Assembly (NCBI GenBank): GCA_964450715.1
Contig: CAYVFC010000007.1
Location: 36,463 to 100,462 of the forward strand
Origin: CAYVFC01 sp964450715
GTDB lineage: Bacteria; Myxococcota_A; Polyangia; Polyangiales; JAFGIB01
Direction: 5' to 3'
DNA: 64,000 nt
Positions within the stretch are counted from its first letter, which is position 1, and every line of letters begins with the position of its first letter. The notes beneath the pieces are model-generated. The model worked only from the letters and a program-made list of their open reading frames with translations. It was not told where the DNA came from and made no database searches. Positions 7,827 through 16,852 of the stretch are shown piece after piece. The position numbers were made by a program, and so were the translations under genes.

Positions 7827-9967
7827 ACGCTCCCCGTCAGCTGCTTTCCGTCCCCGTTTACGCGATTGCAGCAGCGGTTCTGGTCTTCCCGCTCGCACCG
7901 GCGCCCGTGCTGGCCGCGGCCTCGGTCGGCGCAGCGCTGGGCGCGCTGGTTGGAAACCGTCTGGCGGCGGGCCGCTTGCGGCTGCCGGCCATCCTGGCCG
8001 GTGCGCTCGCCGGCCTGCTCTCGTCGCTCTTCGTTCGCTACGCGCTGCTGAATGCCCTCTGGCCGGCCGAGCAGCTAGGCCCGGCGCGGGTGCTGCTGCT
8101 GAGCGACCTGCTCGGTTACGGCACCGGAGCGCTCTTCATCGCGGCCGGTCTGCGCGGCGCCTGCCGGCGAATTCGCTCGCTCTCCATCCTGGAAGCGGTG
8201 CTGATCGCCGCGGCATTCGCTCAGCTGGTGGCCGCGCACCGGCACGGGGCCATCAACCGGCCCTTCGAGATCGCGGATCCCATCATCGCCACCGGAGGAG
8301 ATCCCCGGTCGGCCTTTCTGTTGATCGGCGCCGCGGCCGCTCTGGTGGTGGTGCTGCTGCTGATCAGCGAGAGCGGCTGGCGGCGCGTGGCGCTTCACCT
8401 GGCCCTGGTGCTCGCCGTGCTGGCGCTGGTGCTCTGGGCGAACGACTATGCCGGGCTTCCCACCCCGCCGCTTTCCGGCAAGGGGCTGGGCCTGCGCGGC
8501 GAACAGCAGCAGGGCAGGGGCAGAGGCGGGGGCGGCCAAGCCGGCCGCCGCTCCAACGACGAGCTGGAGTTCCGCGACGATTACAATCCGGGCGCCGACC
8601 AGGTGCCGCTGGCCGTGGTACTGCTGCACGACGACTACTCGCCGCCCTCGGGCGCCTACTACTTCCGCCAGAACGCCTTCAGCCGCTACGACGGCCGCAA
8701 GCTCTCCAGCGCCGCCGCCGAGTACGACCGCGACCTGATCGACCGCTTCCCCGAGAGCGGCCGCATCGCCCGCCAGCCGGGCGATCCGTGGGAGCTGCGC
8801 CGGACGCTCGACACCACGGTGGCCCTTTTGGCCGAGCACCGGCAGCTGTTCGGCCTTCAGGCGCCGGTGCGGGTACGGCCTCTGCCCAATCCCGACCCTG
8901 GCCGTTTCCGCTCGATGTACCGGGTGACCTCGCGGGCGCTGACCGGCGACTGGAGCGAGCTGCTGGGCGCCCGGGCCGGGGACCCGGCCTGGAGCGGCCG
9001 GCAGCTGCGCCACTACACCGCCGCCCCCTCCGATCCGCGCTACCGGCGTCTGGCCGAGCGCATCGCTTCCGGGTTGCGCGAGGACCTAAGGGACGACGCG
9101 CTGGCGCGGGCCTTGGCCATCTCCGCCTGGCTTGGGCGCGAGGGGATATACAGTTTAAAGAGCGGCCACGCGCGCGCGTCCGATCCCACCGCCGACTTCC
9201 TCTTCGGCGACCGCACCGGCTACTGCGTGCACTTCGCCCACGCCTCGGCCTTTCTGCTGCGCGCGCTGGGTCTGCCCGCCCGCGTCGCCACCGGCTACGT
9301 GGTCGACGAGTCCGCGCGCCGCGGAGGCTCCACCATCGTGCTCAGCGGGGGCAACTCCCACGCCTGGGCCGAGCTGTACCTGGACGGCGTGGGCTGGGTG
9401 GTGGTCGACACCACGCCCGAACGCGCCCTGGACCCGCCGCCCCCCCCGCCCGACCCGGATCTGCAGCGGCTGCTGGGTGAGATGGTGCGGGGACAGCGCC
9501 CGCTGCCGGGCGACGCCGCCGGCTCCCTGCAGGGCGCGGTGCGAGCGCTGCGCATTATCAAGGATATCCTCGTGCGATCGCTCCCGCCCGCCCTGCTGCT
9601 CGGGGTCCTGCTGCTTTACCTGATCAAGCTCTGGCGTCGGGCGGCGCCGTTGCTGGCCGGCCCGGCGAGCCTGACCCGGCTCGTCTACCGCGCGGAGCTC
9701 GACCGGCTCTGCGAGGCGGGGCTGCGGCGCGACTGGGGCGAGTCGCGAGAGGGACTCGCGGCCCGCCTTTCGGCCAGGCTGCCGGCGCTGGGCCCGCTCA
9801 CTCGTACCCACCTGCGCGCGGCCTTCGGCCCGCCCGGCAGCCCGACCTCGCCTGTCGAGCTGCGCGCGCTCGCCCGCCAGCTACGCGGCGAGCTTCGCGC
9901 CTCGGTGCCCTTATGGCGTAGAATGCTGGGGGTGCTCACCCCCTGGTCGTGGCTCGAAACGCGGTAG
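7823..9967 (+). CDS. TgpA-like membrane transglutaminase
   Basis: The 714-residue protein has a multi-helix N-terminal membrane domain (about residues 1-210), a periplasmic transglutaminase-like core and a further transmembrane helix near residues 585-605, followed by a cytoplasmic DUF4129-like tail. The catalytic triad is visible: Cys468 (GYCVHFAHAS), His513 (NSHAWAEL) and Asp529 (VVDTTPE). This layout matches TgpA-type proteins, reported to be important for viability in Pseudomonas aeruginosa. A Gly/Arg-rich linker lies around residues 220-250. GTG is the start and overlaps the dgkA-like stop. A MoxR ATPase follows 46 bp downstream. The substrate is unknown; envelope protein cross-linking or cleavage is inference. 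Confidence 0.88.
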   Translation: MNAPRQLLSVPVYAIAAAVLVFPLAPAPVLAAASVGAALGALVGNRLAAGRLRLPAILAGALAGLLSSLFVRYALLNALWPAEQLGPARVLLLSDLLGYGTGALFIAAGLRGACRRIRSLSILEAVLIAAAFAQLVAAHRHGAINRPFEIADPIIATGGDPRSAFLLIGAAAALVVVLLLISESGWRRVALHLALVLAVLALVLWANDYAGLPTPPLSGKGLGLRGEQQQGRGRGGGGQAGRRSNDELEFRDDYNPGADQVPLAVVLLHDDYSPPSGAYYFRQNAFSRYDGRKLSSAAAEYDRDLIDRFPESGRIARQPGDPWELRRTLDTTVALLAEHRQLFGLQAPVRVRPLPNPDPGRFRSMYRVTSRALTGDWSELLGARAGDPAWSGRQLRHYTAAPSDPRYRRLAERIASGLREDLRDDALARALAISAWLGREGIYSLKSGHARASDPTADFLFGDRTGYCVHFAHASAFLLRALGLPARVATGYVVDESARRGGSTIVLSGGNSHAWAELYLDGVGWVVVDTTPERALDPPPPPPDPDLQRLLGEMVRGQRPLPGDAAGSLQGAVRALRIIKDILVRSLPPALLLGVLLLYLIKLWRRAAPLLAGPASLTRLVYRAELDRLCEAGLRRDWGESREGLAARLSARLPALGPLTRTHLRAAFGPPGSPTSPVELRALARQLRGELRASVPLWRRMLGVLTPWSWLETR

Positions 9968-10013
9968 AAGCGGTTTCGAATCCGCTTCGAGCTAGCTAGA
10001 AGAAGAGGAAGCG

Positions 10014-11090
10014 ATGGAGATAAACGAACCGAACGGGATCCAGAATCAGGGCGGCGGTTACGGAACCGCGGACCGCGGCGGCGACCAGGCGCTGGCGGGT
10101 GCACACCAGACCGTGGACAGGCTCTGCCAGCGGCTGCGGGCGGTGATCGTGGGTCGCGACGACGTGATCGATCTGGTGATCATCGCGCTGCTGGCCGACG
10201 GGCACGTGCTGCTGGAGGACTACCCGGGCTCGGGCAAGACCACGCTGGCCCGCTCGCTGGGCGAGAGCATCGAGGGCAGAAAGGCGGCGCCGGAAGGGCA
10301 GGAGCCGGTGGCCGCCTTCCGCCGCATCCAGTTCACGCCGGATCTGCTACCCAGCGACGTGACGGGCACCAGCGTCTTCGAGGTGGAGACCGGCGCCTTC
10401 TGCTTTCGCAAGGGGCCGGTCTTCGCCCACGTGGTGCTGGCGGACGAGATCAACCGCACCTCGCCCAAGGTGCAGGCGGCCATGCTGGAGGCCATGGCCG
10501 AGAAGCAGGTGACCGTGGACAACCGCACCTGGCCGCTCGACGAGCTGTTCTTCGTCATCGCCACCCAGAACCCCCTGGACGTGGCCGGCACCTATCCGTT
10601 GCCCGCGCCGCAGCTCGATCGCTTCCTGTTCAAGATCCGGATGCGCCATATAGATCGGCAGTCGGAGCTGGGCGTGCTCGAGCACTATCCCACGCCGAGC
10701 CTTCAGCGGGGCCGGGGGATGGCCGGGGTGACGCGAGACCAGGTGTTGGCCGCGCGGCAAAGCGTGCGAGAAGGGGTGCGGCTTCACGAGCGCATTCGCG
10801 AGGCGCTGGTCGACCTGGCGCGTGCGCTTCGAAACGACCGGCGGGTGCTGCAGGGGGCCAGCACCCGTTCGCTGGTCTTGATGATGCCGGCGTTGCAGGC
10901 GCGGGCGCTGCTGCGCGGGCGCGACTACGTGTCGCCCGAGGACCTGGAGGCGCTGGCCGCGCACGTGTTCCGCCACCGCCTCGAGTGCGCGCCCGGCGTG
11001 CGCGACCCGGACCAGGTGATCGCCGAGTGCCTGGCGCCCGAGATCGAGAAACTGGCGCGCGCAAGCCTGAGCGGAGGGTCCCGCGTTTGA
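10014..11090 (+). CDS. MoxR-family AAA+ ATPase (first copy)
   Basis: A 358-residue cytoplasmic ATPase of the MoxR family. The Walker A motif YPGSGKTT has Lys75 and Thr76, the Walker B motif is VVLADEINRTSPK, and the sensor segment FFVIATQNPLDVAGTYPLP is typical of the family. MoxR proteins act as chaperone-like ATPases for complexes formed with DUF58, VWA or transglutaminase partners. It follows the transglutaminase gene by 46 bp, and its TGA overlaps the TTG start of the TPR gene. The N-terminal 30 residues are Gly-rich and probably disordered. The paralogue at 42871 is shorter. Confidence 0.92.
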   Translation: MEINEPNGIQNQGGGYGTADRGGDQALAGAHQTVDRLCQRLRAVIVGRDDVIDLVIIALLADGHVLLEDYPGSGKTTLARSLGESIEGRKAAPEGQEPVAAFRRIQFTPDLLPSDVTGTSVFEVETGAFCFRKGPVFAHVVLADEINRTSPKVQAAMLEAMAEKQVTVDNRTWPLDELFFVIATQNPLDVAGTYPLPAPQLDRFLFKIRMRHIDRQSELGVLEHYPTPSLQRGRGMAGVTRDQVLAARQSVREGVRLHERIREALVDLARALRNDRRVLQGASTRSLVLMMPALQARALLRGRDYVSPEDLEALAAHVFRHRLECAPGVRDPDQVIAECLAPEIEKLARASLSGGSRV

Positions 11091-13264
11091 ACCGCGACCG
11101 GACGGCGGCGGCCCGGGGAAGGGGCGGACCCGAATCGGGTGCAGGCCCGGCTCGGGTCGCGCTCTTCGGTTTCATTTTGCTGCAAGTATTCCAAGCGGTA
11201 GTGCGCGCGCAGCCGCCCGGGCCGCCGCCCCTGCAGCCGCCTTTACCCACCGACCTAGCGCCCCTGCAGCTGCCGCCCGAGCCCGTGCAGCCCGGGCCGC
11301 TCGGGCCCGCGGTACTGGAACCGGAGCCGCCGGCGTCCGAGGAGCTGAACCTCGAGTCGATCATGGCCGCGCTTCCCGAGGGGATGCAGGCCGAGGCCGA
11401 GGAGATGGAGGCCTGGCTTTACTCCGAGCTCGGCCACCACATCCGGGCGCGCGAGGCAGCCGAGGTCATTCTGGAGGAGACCCCCGGTTCCTACCTGGCC
11501 CACTTGGTGCTGGCCATGACCCACCACTATGCGGAGTCCAATCTCCCGCGAGCCCTGTTCCACCTGGAGCGGGCGCGACAGCTGTTCGAGCGGCGCCACG
11601 GGCCCACGCCGGCAAGCGGGACGCCCTGGCGGTGGCACATCATACTGCTCAAGGAGCTGGCGGTGCTCCACGGTGATCTGGAGCGCTACCCGGAGCAGCT
11701 CGCCATCATCGCCCGCTACAACGAGCTATACGAACCGGATCTGGTCGCCGAGCGCGCCTGGCCTTTAATGAAGCTCCGACGTTTCCGCGAGGCCCGGCTG
11801 GCGGCCGAGCTGGGCCTGGCCACCGATCGCTACGAGCAGCGCAAGATCGCTTTGAACGCTCTATGCGCCATCGAGTTCGAGGCGGGCGACGACCAGAAGA
11901 GCTACCGCGCCTGCGGGCGGGCGCTAGAGGATGCCCGCCAATCCGATCTCTTTGCCTCGTCGGTGGACCTGACCAACTTAGCCGAGGCGGCCCGGGCGCT
12001 GTTCAAGCTGGACGAGGCCGAGAGCCTGGCGCTCGAGGCCACCAGGACCTCCTCGCAATCCTGGTACGCCAATCCCTGGCTGGAGCTCTCGGAGCTGTAT
12101 CTGCGCGCGGGGCGGTTCCAGCAGGCGCTGCGGGCGTTGAGGGAGATCCAGCACTACCGCGCCCGCCGCCCCCCGCACGCGCGCCACGCCGACCGCAACG
12201 AGGTTCAGCGAGCGCTGGCCGCTTTCCTGCTGGCCGCGGGCCGGCCGCGCGATGCGATGAACATCACCGCCCGGGCGCTGGCGGCGCCCGACCGCCGCTC
12301 GCACGCCAGCCGCGATCCGCTGCAGGACCGCATGGTGCTGGCTTTGCTCGATCGCCGCGCGAGGCTCTCGGCCGCGGAGCGGTGGCGGGAACGGGCCGCC
12401 GTCGAGCCGCTGCACCGCGCGGCGTTCAGCCGGCTGCGGGCGCTGTGGCTGCGCCTGACGGCCTGGCGCTCGGCTCAGCAAGTCCGGCGCCTGTTGCAGG
12501 GGGAGAAACGGCTGGTGGGTGCCTTTCGTATCGGCACCTCGCGCTCGGCGGTTACGCCGCCCTGGCTGCTCGGCGATCTGGCGGAAGTCCTGGGTGCGGG
12601 TGTGGCCGGCGAGGCCTTGCGCCGAGCCCGCCGCGACGACCCCCGTCCGGGCGCGGGGGCCTACTACGATGCGCTAGGGGCTGAGGTGCACGCCAGGTGG
12701 GGAGAGCCGGCGCGTGCACGCGCGCTCGCCCGGGCCGCGCTGGGCTCACTGGGGGAACGCGAGTCCATGCTCCGCGCCCGGGTGATGGCCGCGGCCGCGC
12801 GAGCAGCAGGTTCGAGCGGAAACGTCGAGGATCTTCTCGGGTACGTGGAGAGCGCGCTTTTCCTCGACCCGGGGGTCTTCCGCAGACTTGATCTTCGTAT
12901 CCCCGTACGCATAGACGCTGCCGGGGGCGAGCTGGCGCAGAGAGCCGCAGAGCTGCTGGCCGGCTCGCGCCGCCTGCTGGTCGCGCAGCCCGGGCTCGTG
13001 CTCCGGGTCCGGGCGAGCGGCAGCGGCGCGACCGCCTGCCTGCTCGGCCGCCGCCGATCCGAGCCGCTCGGCTGCGGAGAGCTGCCGCCGGGCGACGGAT
13101 GGGACGCCGCCGCAGCGGCCGCCAGCCTCTACATTTCCTTTCACCGCGATGCCTTCGCCCCCCGGGTCGACCTGACCCGCGCCGACATCAACGCCATCGT
13201 GGGGGGCGAGCGCATGGTAGATGATCAGCTGAAGTCGGTTCTGCAGGAGTCCGATTCGCCCTGA
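11087..13264 (+). CDS. Exported TPR-like protein
   Basis: The TTG at 11087, overlapping the MoxR stop codon (TTGA), gives 725 residues with a signal peptide (ALFGFILLQVFQAVVRAQ) and a Pro-rich linker (PPGPPPLQPPLP). The open frame extends 102 nt further upstream inside the MoxR gene, but that part has no signal-like sequence. From residue 85 on the protein is almost entirely helical with Ala/Leu/Arg-rich pairs of helices, as in TPR or Sel1-type solenoids. The last 200 residues are less repetitive. It is probably periplasmic and completes the dgkA-transglutaminase-MoxR unit. A scaffold role for the transglutaminase is inference. Confidence 0.75.
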   Translation: MNRDRTAAARGRGGPESGAGPARVALFGFILLQVFQAVVRAQPPGPPPLQPPLPTDLAPLQLPPEPVQPGPLGPAVLEPEPPASEELNLESIMAALPEGMQAEAEEMEAWLYSELGHHIRAREAAEVILEETPGSYLAHLVLAMTHHYAESNLPRALFHLERARQLFERRHGPTPASGTPWRWHIILLKELAVLHGDLERYPEQLAIIARYNELYEPDLVAERAWPLMKLRRFREARLAAELGLATDRYEQRKIALNALCAIEFEAGDDQKSYRACGRALEDARQSDLFASSVDLTNLAEAARALFKLDEAESLALEATRTSSQSWYANPWLELSELYLRAGRFQQALRALREIQHYRARRPPHARHADRNEVQRALAAFLLAAGRPRDAMNITARALAAPDRRSHASRDPLQDRMVLALLDRRARLSAAERWRERAAVEPLHRAAFSRLRALWLRLTAWRSAQQVRRLLQGEKRLVGAFRIGTSRSAVTPPWLLGDLAEVLGAGVAGEALRRARRDDPRPGAGAYYDALGAEVHARWGEPARARALARAALGSLGERESMLRARVMAAAARAAGSSGNVEDLLGYVESALFLDPGVFRRLDLRIPVRIDAAGGELAQRAAELLAGSRRLLVAQPGLVLRVRASGSGATACLLGRRRSEPLGCGELPPGDGWDAAAAAASLYISFHRDAFAPRVDLTRADINAIVGGERMVDDQLKSVLQESDSP

Positions 13265-13406
13265 TCTCAGCCGGAGAGCAGATCCCGACCGGTAGGCCGG
13301 TATTGAACTCGACGCTGGTGCGTGATACTTCCGAGACCTGTGGGCTTCCCGCGGGTCATACCCGTCTGATAGCAGAAAAGATCGACCGGGGCAGGCGATC
13401 CGGTAG

Positions 13407-13412
13407 TATAAT
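13407..13412 (+). promoter_or_regulatory. Possible -10 element
   Basis: A perfect TATAAT lies 45 bp before the GTG start of the 13457 gene, in a 192-bp gap that otherwise holds nothing recognisable. A convincing -35 hexamer is missing, so the call is tentative. Confidence 0.3.
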
Positions 13413-13456
13413 TTCAGGCGAAAAAGCACGGTGAACAGCCGGGGGTCGCACGACCA

Positions 13457-14842
13457 GTGAAAGCGCAGCTTGCAGCCGTTCAGAAGTTCTTCTGGATACT
13501 GCTGACCTGCTCGGCGGTGGTGGCCATGGCCGCGGCGCCTCTGGGCGGCAACGGGCGGTTGATGACCGGATTGCGCGAGCTTATGGGGTTTGACCAGGGC
13601 TTCGACCGCGGCAAGCTGGAGGCGTTCCTGTTCGAAAGTGCCGCCGGGCAGGGCGAGGTAGCGCTGGCCGAGGTCGCCGCGCGGGCGAACCGGCAACGCG
13701 AGGGTCTGCTGAGCCTGCCCGAATCGCCGCCGCCGCCGGTCGTTCCCCTGGCCGGGGTGCAGCTGGCCACGCTGGCCGCGGTCAACGCGTTCTGCGGGCA
13801 AAAGGCTTCAGTCGAGATCGGCTCGCCGCGGCCGCAGCAGCTCTCCGACTCCCTGGTCTGGCGCCTTCCCAAGCGGGAGGACGGTGCCGGATACGAGCTA
13901 CGAAAGGCCGAGTTGCTTCCGGCGCTGGTCGACCGGGCCGACGTCGAGCTGGAGGAAAAAGTCATCGCCGCGCGCAATGAGGCGCGAGAACGCAGGAAGG
14001 CCTACCTGCAGGCCAGGCGGTCGTACGAGAAGGCCGACGCCCGTTTCGTGACGCTTCGCAAGCGCCGGGCGCACTGGCGACCCATGCTCAAGGCGCAGGA
14101 GAAGCGCGACGAGGCGCGCGCGGAGACCGAGGCCCGTAGGAAAGAGATGGACCAGGCCGACCAGGAGTACGAAACGCTGGCGCTTCAGGCGAGAAAGTAC
14201 CGGCAGCCCGAAACCTCTGCCAAGGCCTCGCCCGGGGCCGTGCAGCGGGCGGCGGTCGCGGTCACGCTGGGGCAAGAGGGAGCGACCGAACCGATACGGA
14301 TCGTCTTTCCCCTCTCGCTCAGGGTACGACCGGTGCCCGTGTTGCCGCTCACGGGCTGCGCTTTTACGGCCACCAAGGCGGCCGGTATCTGGGAGGAGGT
14401 CTCGGAGCTCGACGCCGAGCAGGCCATCGCCCGGGTGCAGGCCAAGTTCTCCTGGCACTACGGCGGGGTGGGCAAGGCCTTTCTTCAGGTCGCGCCCGTC
14501 GTGCTGCTCTGCCTGGTCGGGATCCTGTTCCTGCGCATTCGCAAGGCGTCGGCCAGCTATAACCCGTTCGACAAGATAAGCGGGGTCGGAGGGCTGCCGT
14601 TGGTAGGTCTCAAGCCCGCCGTGCTCAACTTGCTGGTGATCGTATTGCTGCCGCTGCTCGGCTGCGTTTTGTGCGTCTGGTCTTTGATGCAGATAGACGT
14701 GATACCGGCCGCACCCATCCTCAGCGCGCTTCTGGTGCTCGGGCTGGGAGCGCTCTGCTACGCTCGCATGAACGAGCTCAGCAACCTGCGCGACGCCGTC
14801 AACCGCAGCCACCGGGCCTCGCAAGCGCCTCCCGGCAGCTGA
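13457..14842 (+). CDS. Membrane protein with coiled coil, unknown function
   Basis: The 461-residue protein starts at GTG with an N-terminal hydrophobic segment (FFWILLTCSAVVAMAAAP) that is a signal peptide or anchor. A long charged helical stretch at about residues 165-255 (KVIAARNEARERRKAYLQ, RDEARAETEARRKEMDQA) is probably a coiled coil. Three transmembrane helices follow at about residues 345-362, 390-410 and 415-435. I do not recognise the family. The likely topology is a periplasmic coiled-coil domain held between an N-terminal anchor and a C-terminal membrane domain. It is separated from the TPR gene by 192 bp and may have its own promoter. No neighbour suggests a specific role. Confidence 0.7.
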   Translation: MKAQLAAVQKFFWILLTCSAVVAMAAAPLGGNGRLMTGLRELMGFDQGFDRGKLEAFLFESAAGQGEVALAEVAARANRQREGLLSLPESPPPPVVPLAGVQLATLAAVNAFCGQKASVEIGSPRPQQLSDSLVWRLPKREDGAGYELRKAELLPALVDRADVELEEKVIAARNEARERRKAYLQARRSYEKADARFVTLRKRRAHWRPMLKAQEKRDEARAETEARRKEMDQADQEYETLALQARKYRQPETSAKASPGAVQRAAVAVTLGQEGATEPIRIVFPLSLRVRPVPVLPLTGCAFTATKAAGIWEEVSELDAEQAIARVQAKFSWHYGGVGKAFLQVAPVVLLCLVGILFLRIRKASASYNPFDKISGVGGLPLVGLKPAVLNLLVIVLLPLLGCVLCVWSLMQIDVIPAAPILSALLVLGLGALCYARMNELSNLRDAVNRSHRASQAPPGS

Positions 14843-14907
14843 AATCTAGCGGCCCGTCGAACGACTATAAAACAGCCGGTCGCATGATCGCGGCGAGCCG
14901 GCGCTGA

Positions 14908-14926
14908 ACGTGACCCCTGTTCACGT
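14908..14926. promoter_or_regulatory. Inverted repeat upstream of lipoprotein pair A1-B1
   Basis: ACGTGA and TCACGT are exact complements separated by 7 nt, 64 bp before the A1 start. It could be an operator for the A1-B1 unit; no matching site was found before A2. Confidence 0.3.
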
Positions 14927-14989
14927 CCATGAATTCGTACGGCTTACTCCCGGAATTACAGCGCGAGAGCCGCCCTGCGGAGGTGGTAT

Positions 14990-16849
14990 ATGAAGAGAAT
15001 TGAACTTGGCCTGAAACGCTATTTGGTTTATGGTTCCGCCGTGATTACGCTCTCGAAAAACGAGGTTGGCGACCGTGGTCGCCGTGATTTTTTTTCGATA
15101 TCCGTTCTGCAGCCCCTTGCCGGTATCGCGCTAGTCGCGCTGCTGGTGCCGCTCGCCGGTTGCGAGAATTTCGACTTGCCGGTCGACGACGAAGGTTCCT
15201 CGTCGACCAGGGACGCCGGAACGGCACCGGTCAGAACGACCGCGCCCGACAGCGGCGGCGCGGTTTCCTCTATGGACGCGGGCCCGGCCGGCCCGGAACC
15301 AAACGAGGGGCAGGAGCCGACCGAGCTCAAGACCGACTTCGTGGTGGCGCAGGCCGGAAAGGACCTGATATTCGTTCCCAATCCCGCGAACCACGTGGTA
15401 ACGGCCATCGATCCGCAGAGCCTGGGCATCCGCTTCCTGCCCGCGGGCAACCGGCCCACCTACCTGGCCGCCTGTCCAGCCGCGAACGTGGCGGTGGCCA
15501 TCGACAAGGGCGCGGGCAGGGCGGCGGTGATCCGGGTCTCGCGTGCGTCGTTTCCCGACCCGGTCATGGTGGACGTGGGCCGCGGCGCCAACGCGGTCGC
15601 CTTCTCGCCGCGCTGTCTTTACGCCGTGGTCTACTACGATCCCGAGTACGTGGGCGAGGAAGACAGTACGGGCGGCTACCAGGAGGTGAGCGTCATCGAT
15701 CTGGCGCAGGGCGACGAACGCTCGGTCCGGATCACGGTCGGCCTCCGACCTCGCGAGATCATCTTCGAGAAGGAGGGCAAGGGGGCCTTCTTCGTCACCG
15801 AGGACGGCGTATCGACCGTCACCTTCGCCGACGTGTTCGGGGATGACGCCGATTCGGCGCTGGCCGAGACCGTGGACTTCGGCAGCGAGCTGGAGACGGG
15901 GAAGGTGCAGATCGGCCTCTCTCCCTACGGCCGCTTCGTGACCGGATACGAGAAGGGCAAGAGCCAGCTGTACCTGCTGGACAACGCTACCGAAACCCTT
16001 ACGTCGTTGGACATGGTCGAGGTTCTAAACGCGTCGAACGAGATGCCGGACGCCGGAACGCCCGCCGCGGACGGGGACGCTGGAGTTGAAGAGTCGGACG
16101 AATCGGAGCCGACCGAGGAGGCGGCACCCTTGACCGAGGCGGCTATCTCGCAGGTGACGATCGCGCCTTCCGGCAGATTCGCCCTGGTCTCTATCCCGGA
16201 GCCGGGAGTGGTGTTGAAGATCAAGATCCCCGGTGGATTCGATGAACCCTCCACCATCGTCGCGCTGACCGAGAACGAAGCCAACGACAGCGCGGTGATC
16301 GATCCGGAAGAGATGACCGCGCTCATCTTCGACCGGGCCGGCCGCGGCTCCTATCTGAAGGTGGTCGACCTGGAAGCCGAGGAAGCCGAGACGAGGCGGG
16401 TGCGGCTGGCGGGACCCGTCGACGAGATCCACTACGCTCCCGGGGGCAAGACGGCGCTGATCCTCCACAACTCAGAAGGCGCACCCTGGGAATTCAAGGC
16501 CACCGGATTCAGCGCGCTGGCGGTGGATAGCGGCGCGCCCCCGCGGTTCTACGCCACCAGCGTACCGCCGGGCAGCTACCTGTTTTCCAGCGATGCCGGG
16601 GCGATGTTCATGCTGCTGCGGGACGACGCGCTGGGCACGCGCCAGCTGTTGCGGGTCTCGCTCGACAGCCTGCTGGTAGAGCCGATCGATCTGGAGCGCA
16701 GGCCTCGCGGGTTGGGGGTGATGCCGAACGTCGATCGGGTGCTGGTCGACCATGTGCATCCGGACGGGCACGTCGCGCTGTTCGACTGGACGGGCGCGAT
16801 CACCGACTCGCTGGTGGGCTACCAAATCGTCGATCGGATCAAGGAGTAA
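14990..16849 (+). CDS. Predicted beta-propeller lipoprotein A1
   Basis: The 619-residue protein has an unusually long N-region before a hydrophobic core and the lipobox VPLAGC, which puts the lipidated Cys near residue 59; a shorter start is possible although GGAGG sits at a good distance from the ATG at 14990. A Ser/Asp/Ala-rich spacer follows. The body is a series of short beta-rich repeats of the YVTN/LVIVD propeller type (IFVPNPANHVVTAID, VAVAIDKG, VSVIDLAQGD). An acidic Asp/Ala/Glu insert splits the propeller at about residues 350-385. It is clearly homologous to the protein at 47466; both end in H-P-D-G followed by FDW. B1 starts 3 bp downstream. Function unknown; probably anchored in the outer membrane. 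Confidence 0.78.
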   Translation: MKRIELGLKRYLVYGSAVITLSKNEVGDRGRRDFFSISVLQPLAGIALVALLVPLAGCENFDLPVDDEGSSSTRDAGTAPVRTTAPDSGGAVSSMDAGPAGPEPNEGQEPTELKTDFVVAQAGKDLIFVPNPANHVVTAIDPQSLGIRFLPAGNRPTYLAACPAANVAVAIDKGAGRAAVIRVSRASFPDPVMVDVGRGANAVAFSPRCLYAVVYYDPEYVGEEDSTGGYQEVSVIDLAQGDERSVRITVGLRPREIIFEKEGKGAFFVTEDGVSTVTFADVFGDDADSALAETVDFGSELETGKVQIGLSPYGRFVTGYEKGKSQLYLLDNATETLTSLDMVEVLNASNEMPDAGTPAADGDAGVEESDESEPTEEAAPLTEAAISQVTIAPSGRFALVSIPEPGVVLKIKIPGGFDEPSTIVALTENEANDSAVIDPEEMTALIFDRAGRGSYLKVVDLEAEEAETRRVRLAGPVDEIHYAPGGKTALILHNSEGAPWEFKATGFSALAVDSGAPPRFYATSVPPGSYLFSSDAGAMFMLLRDDALGTRQLLRVSLDSLLVEPIDLERRPRGLGVMPNVDRVLVDHVHPDGHVALFDWTGAITDSLVGYQIVDRIKE

Positions 16850-16852
16850 GCC

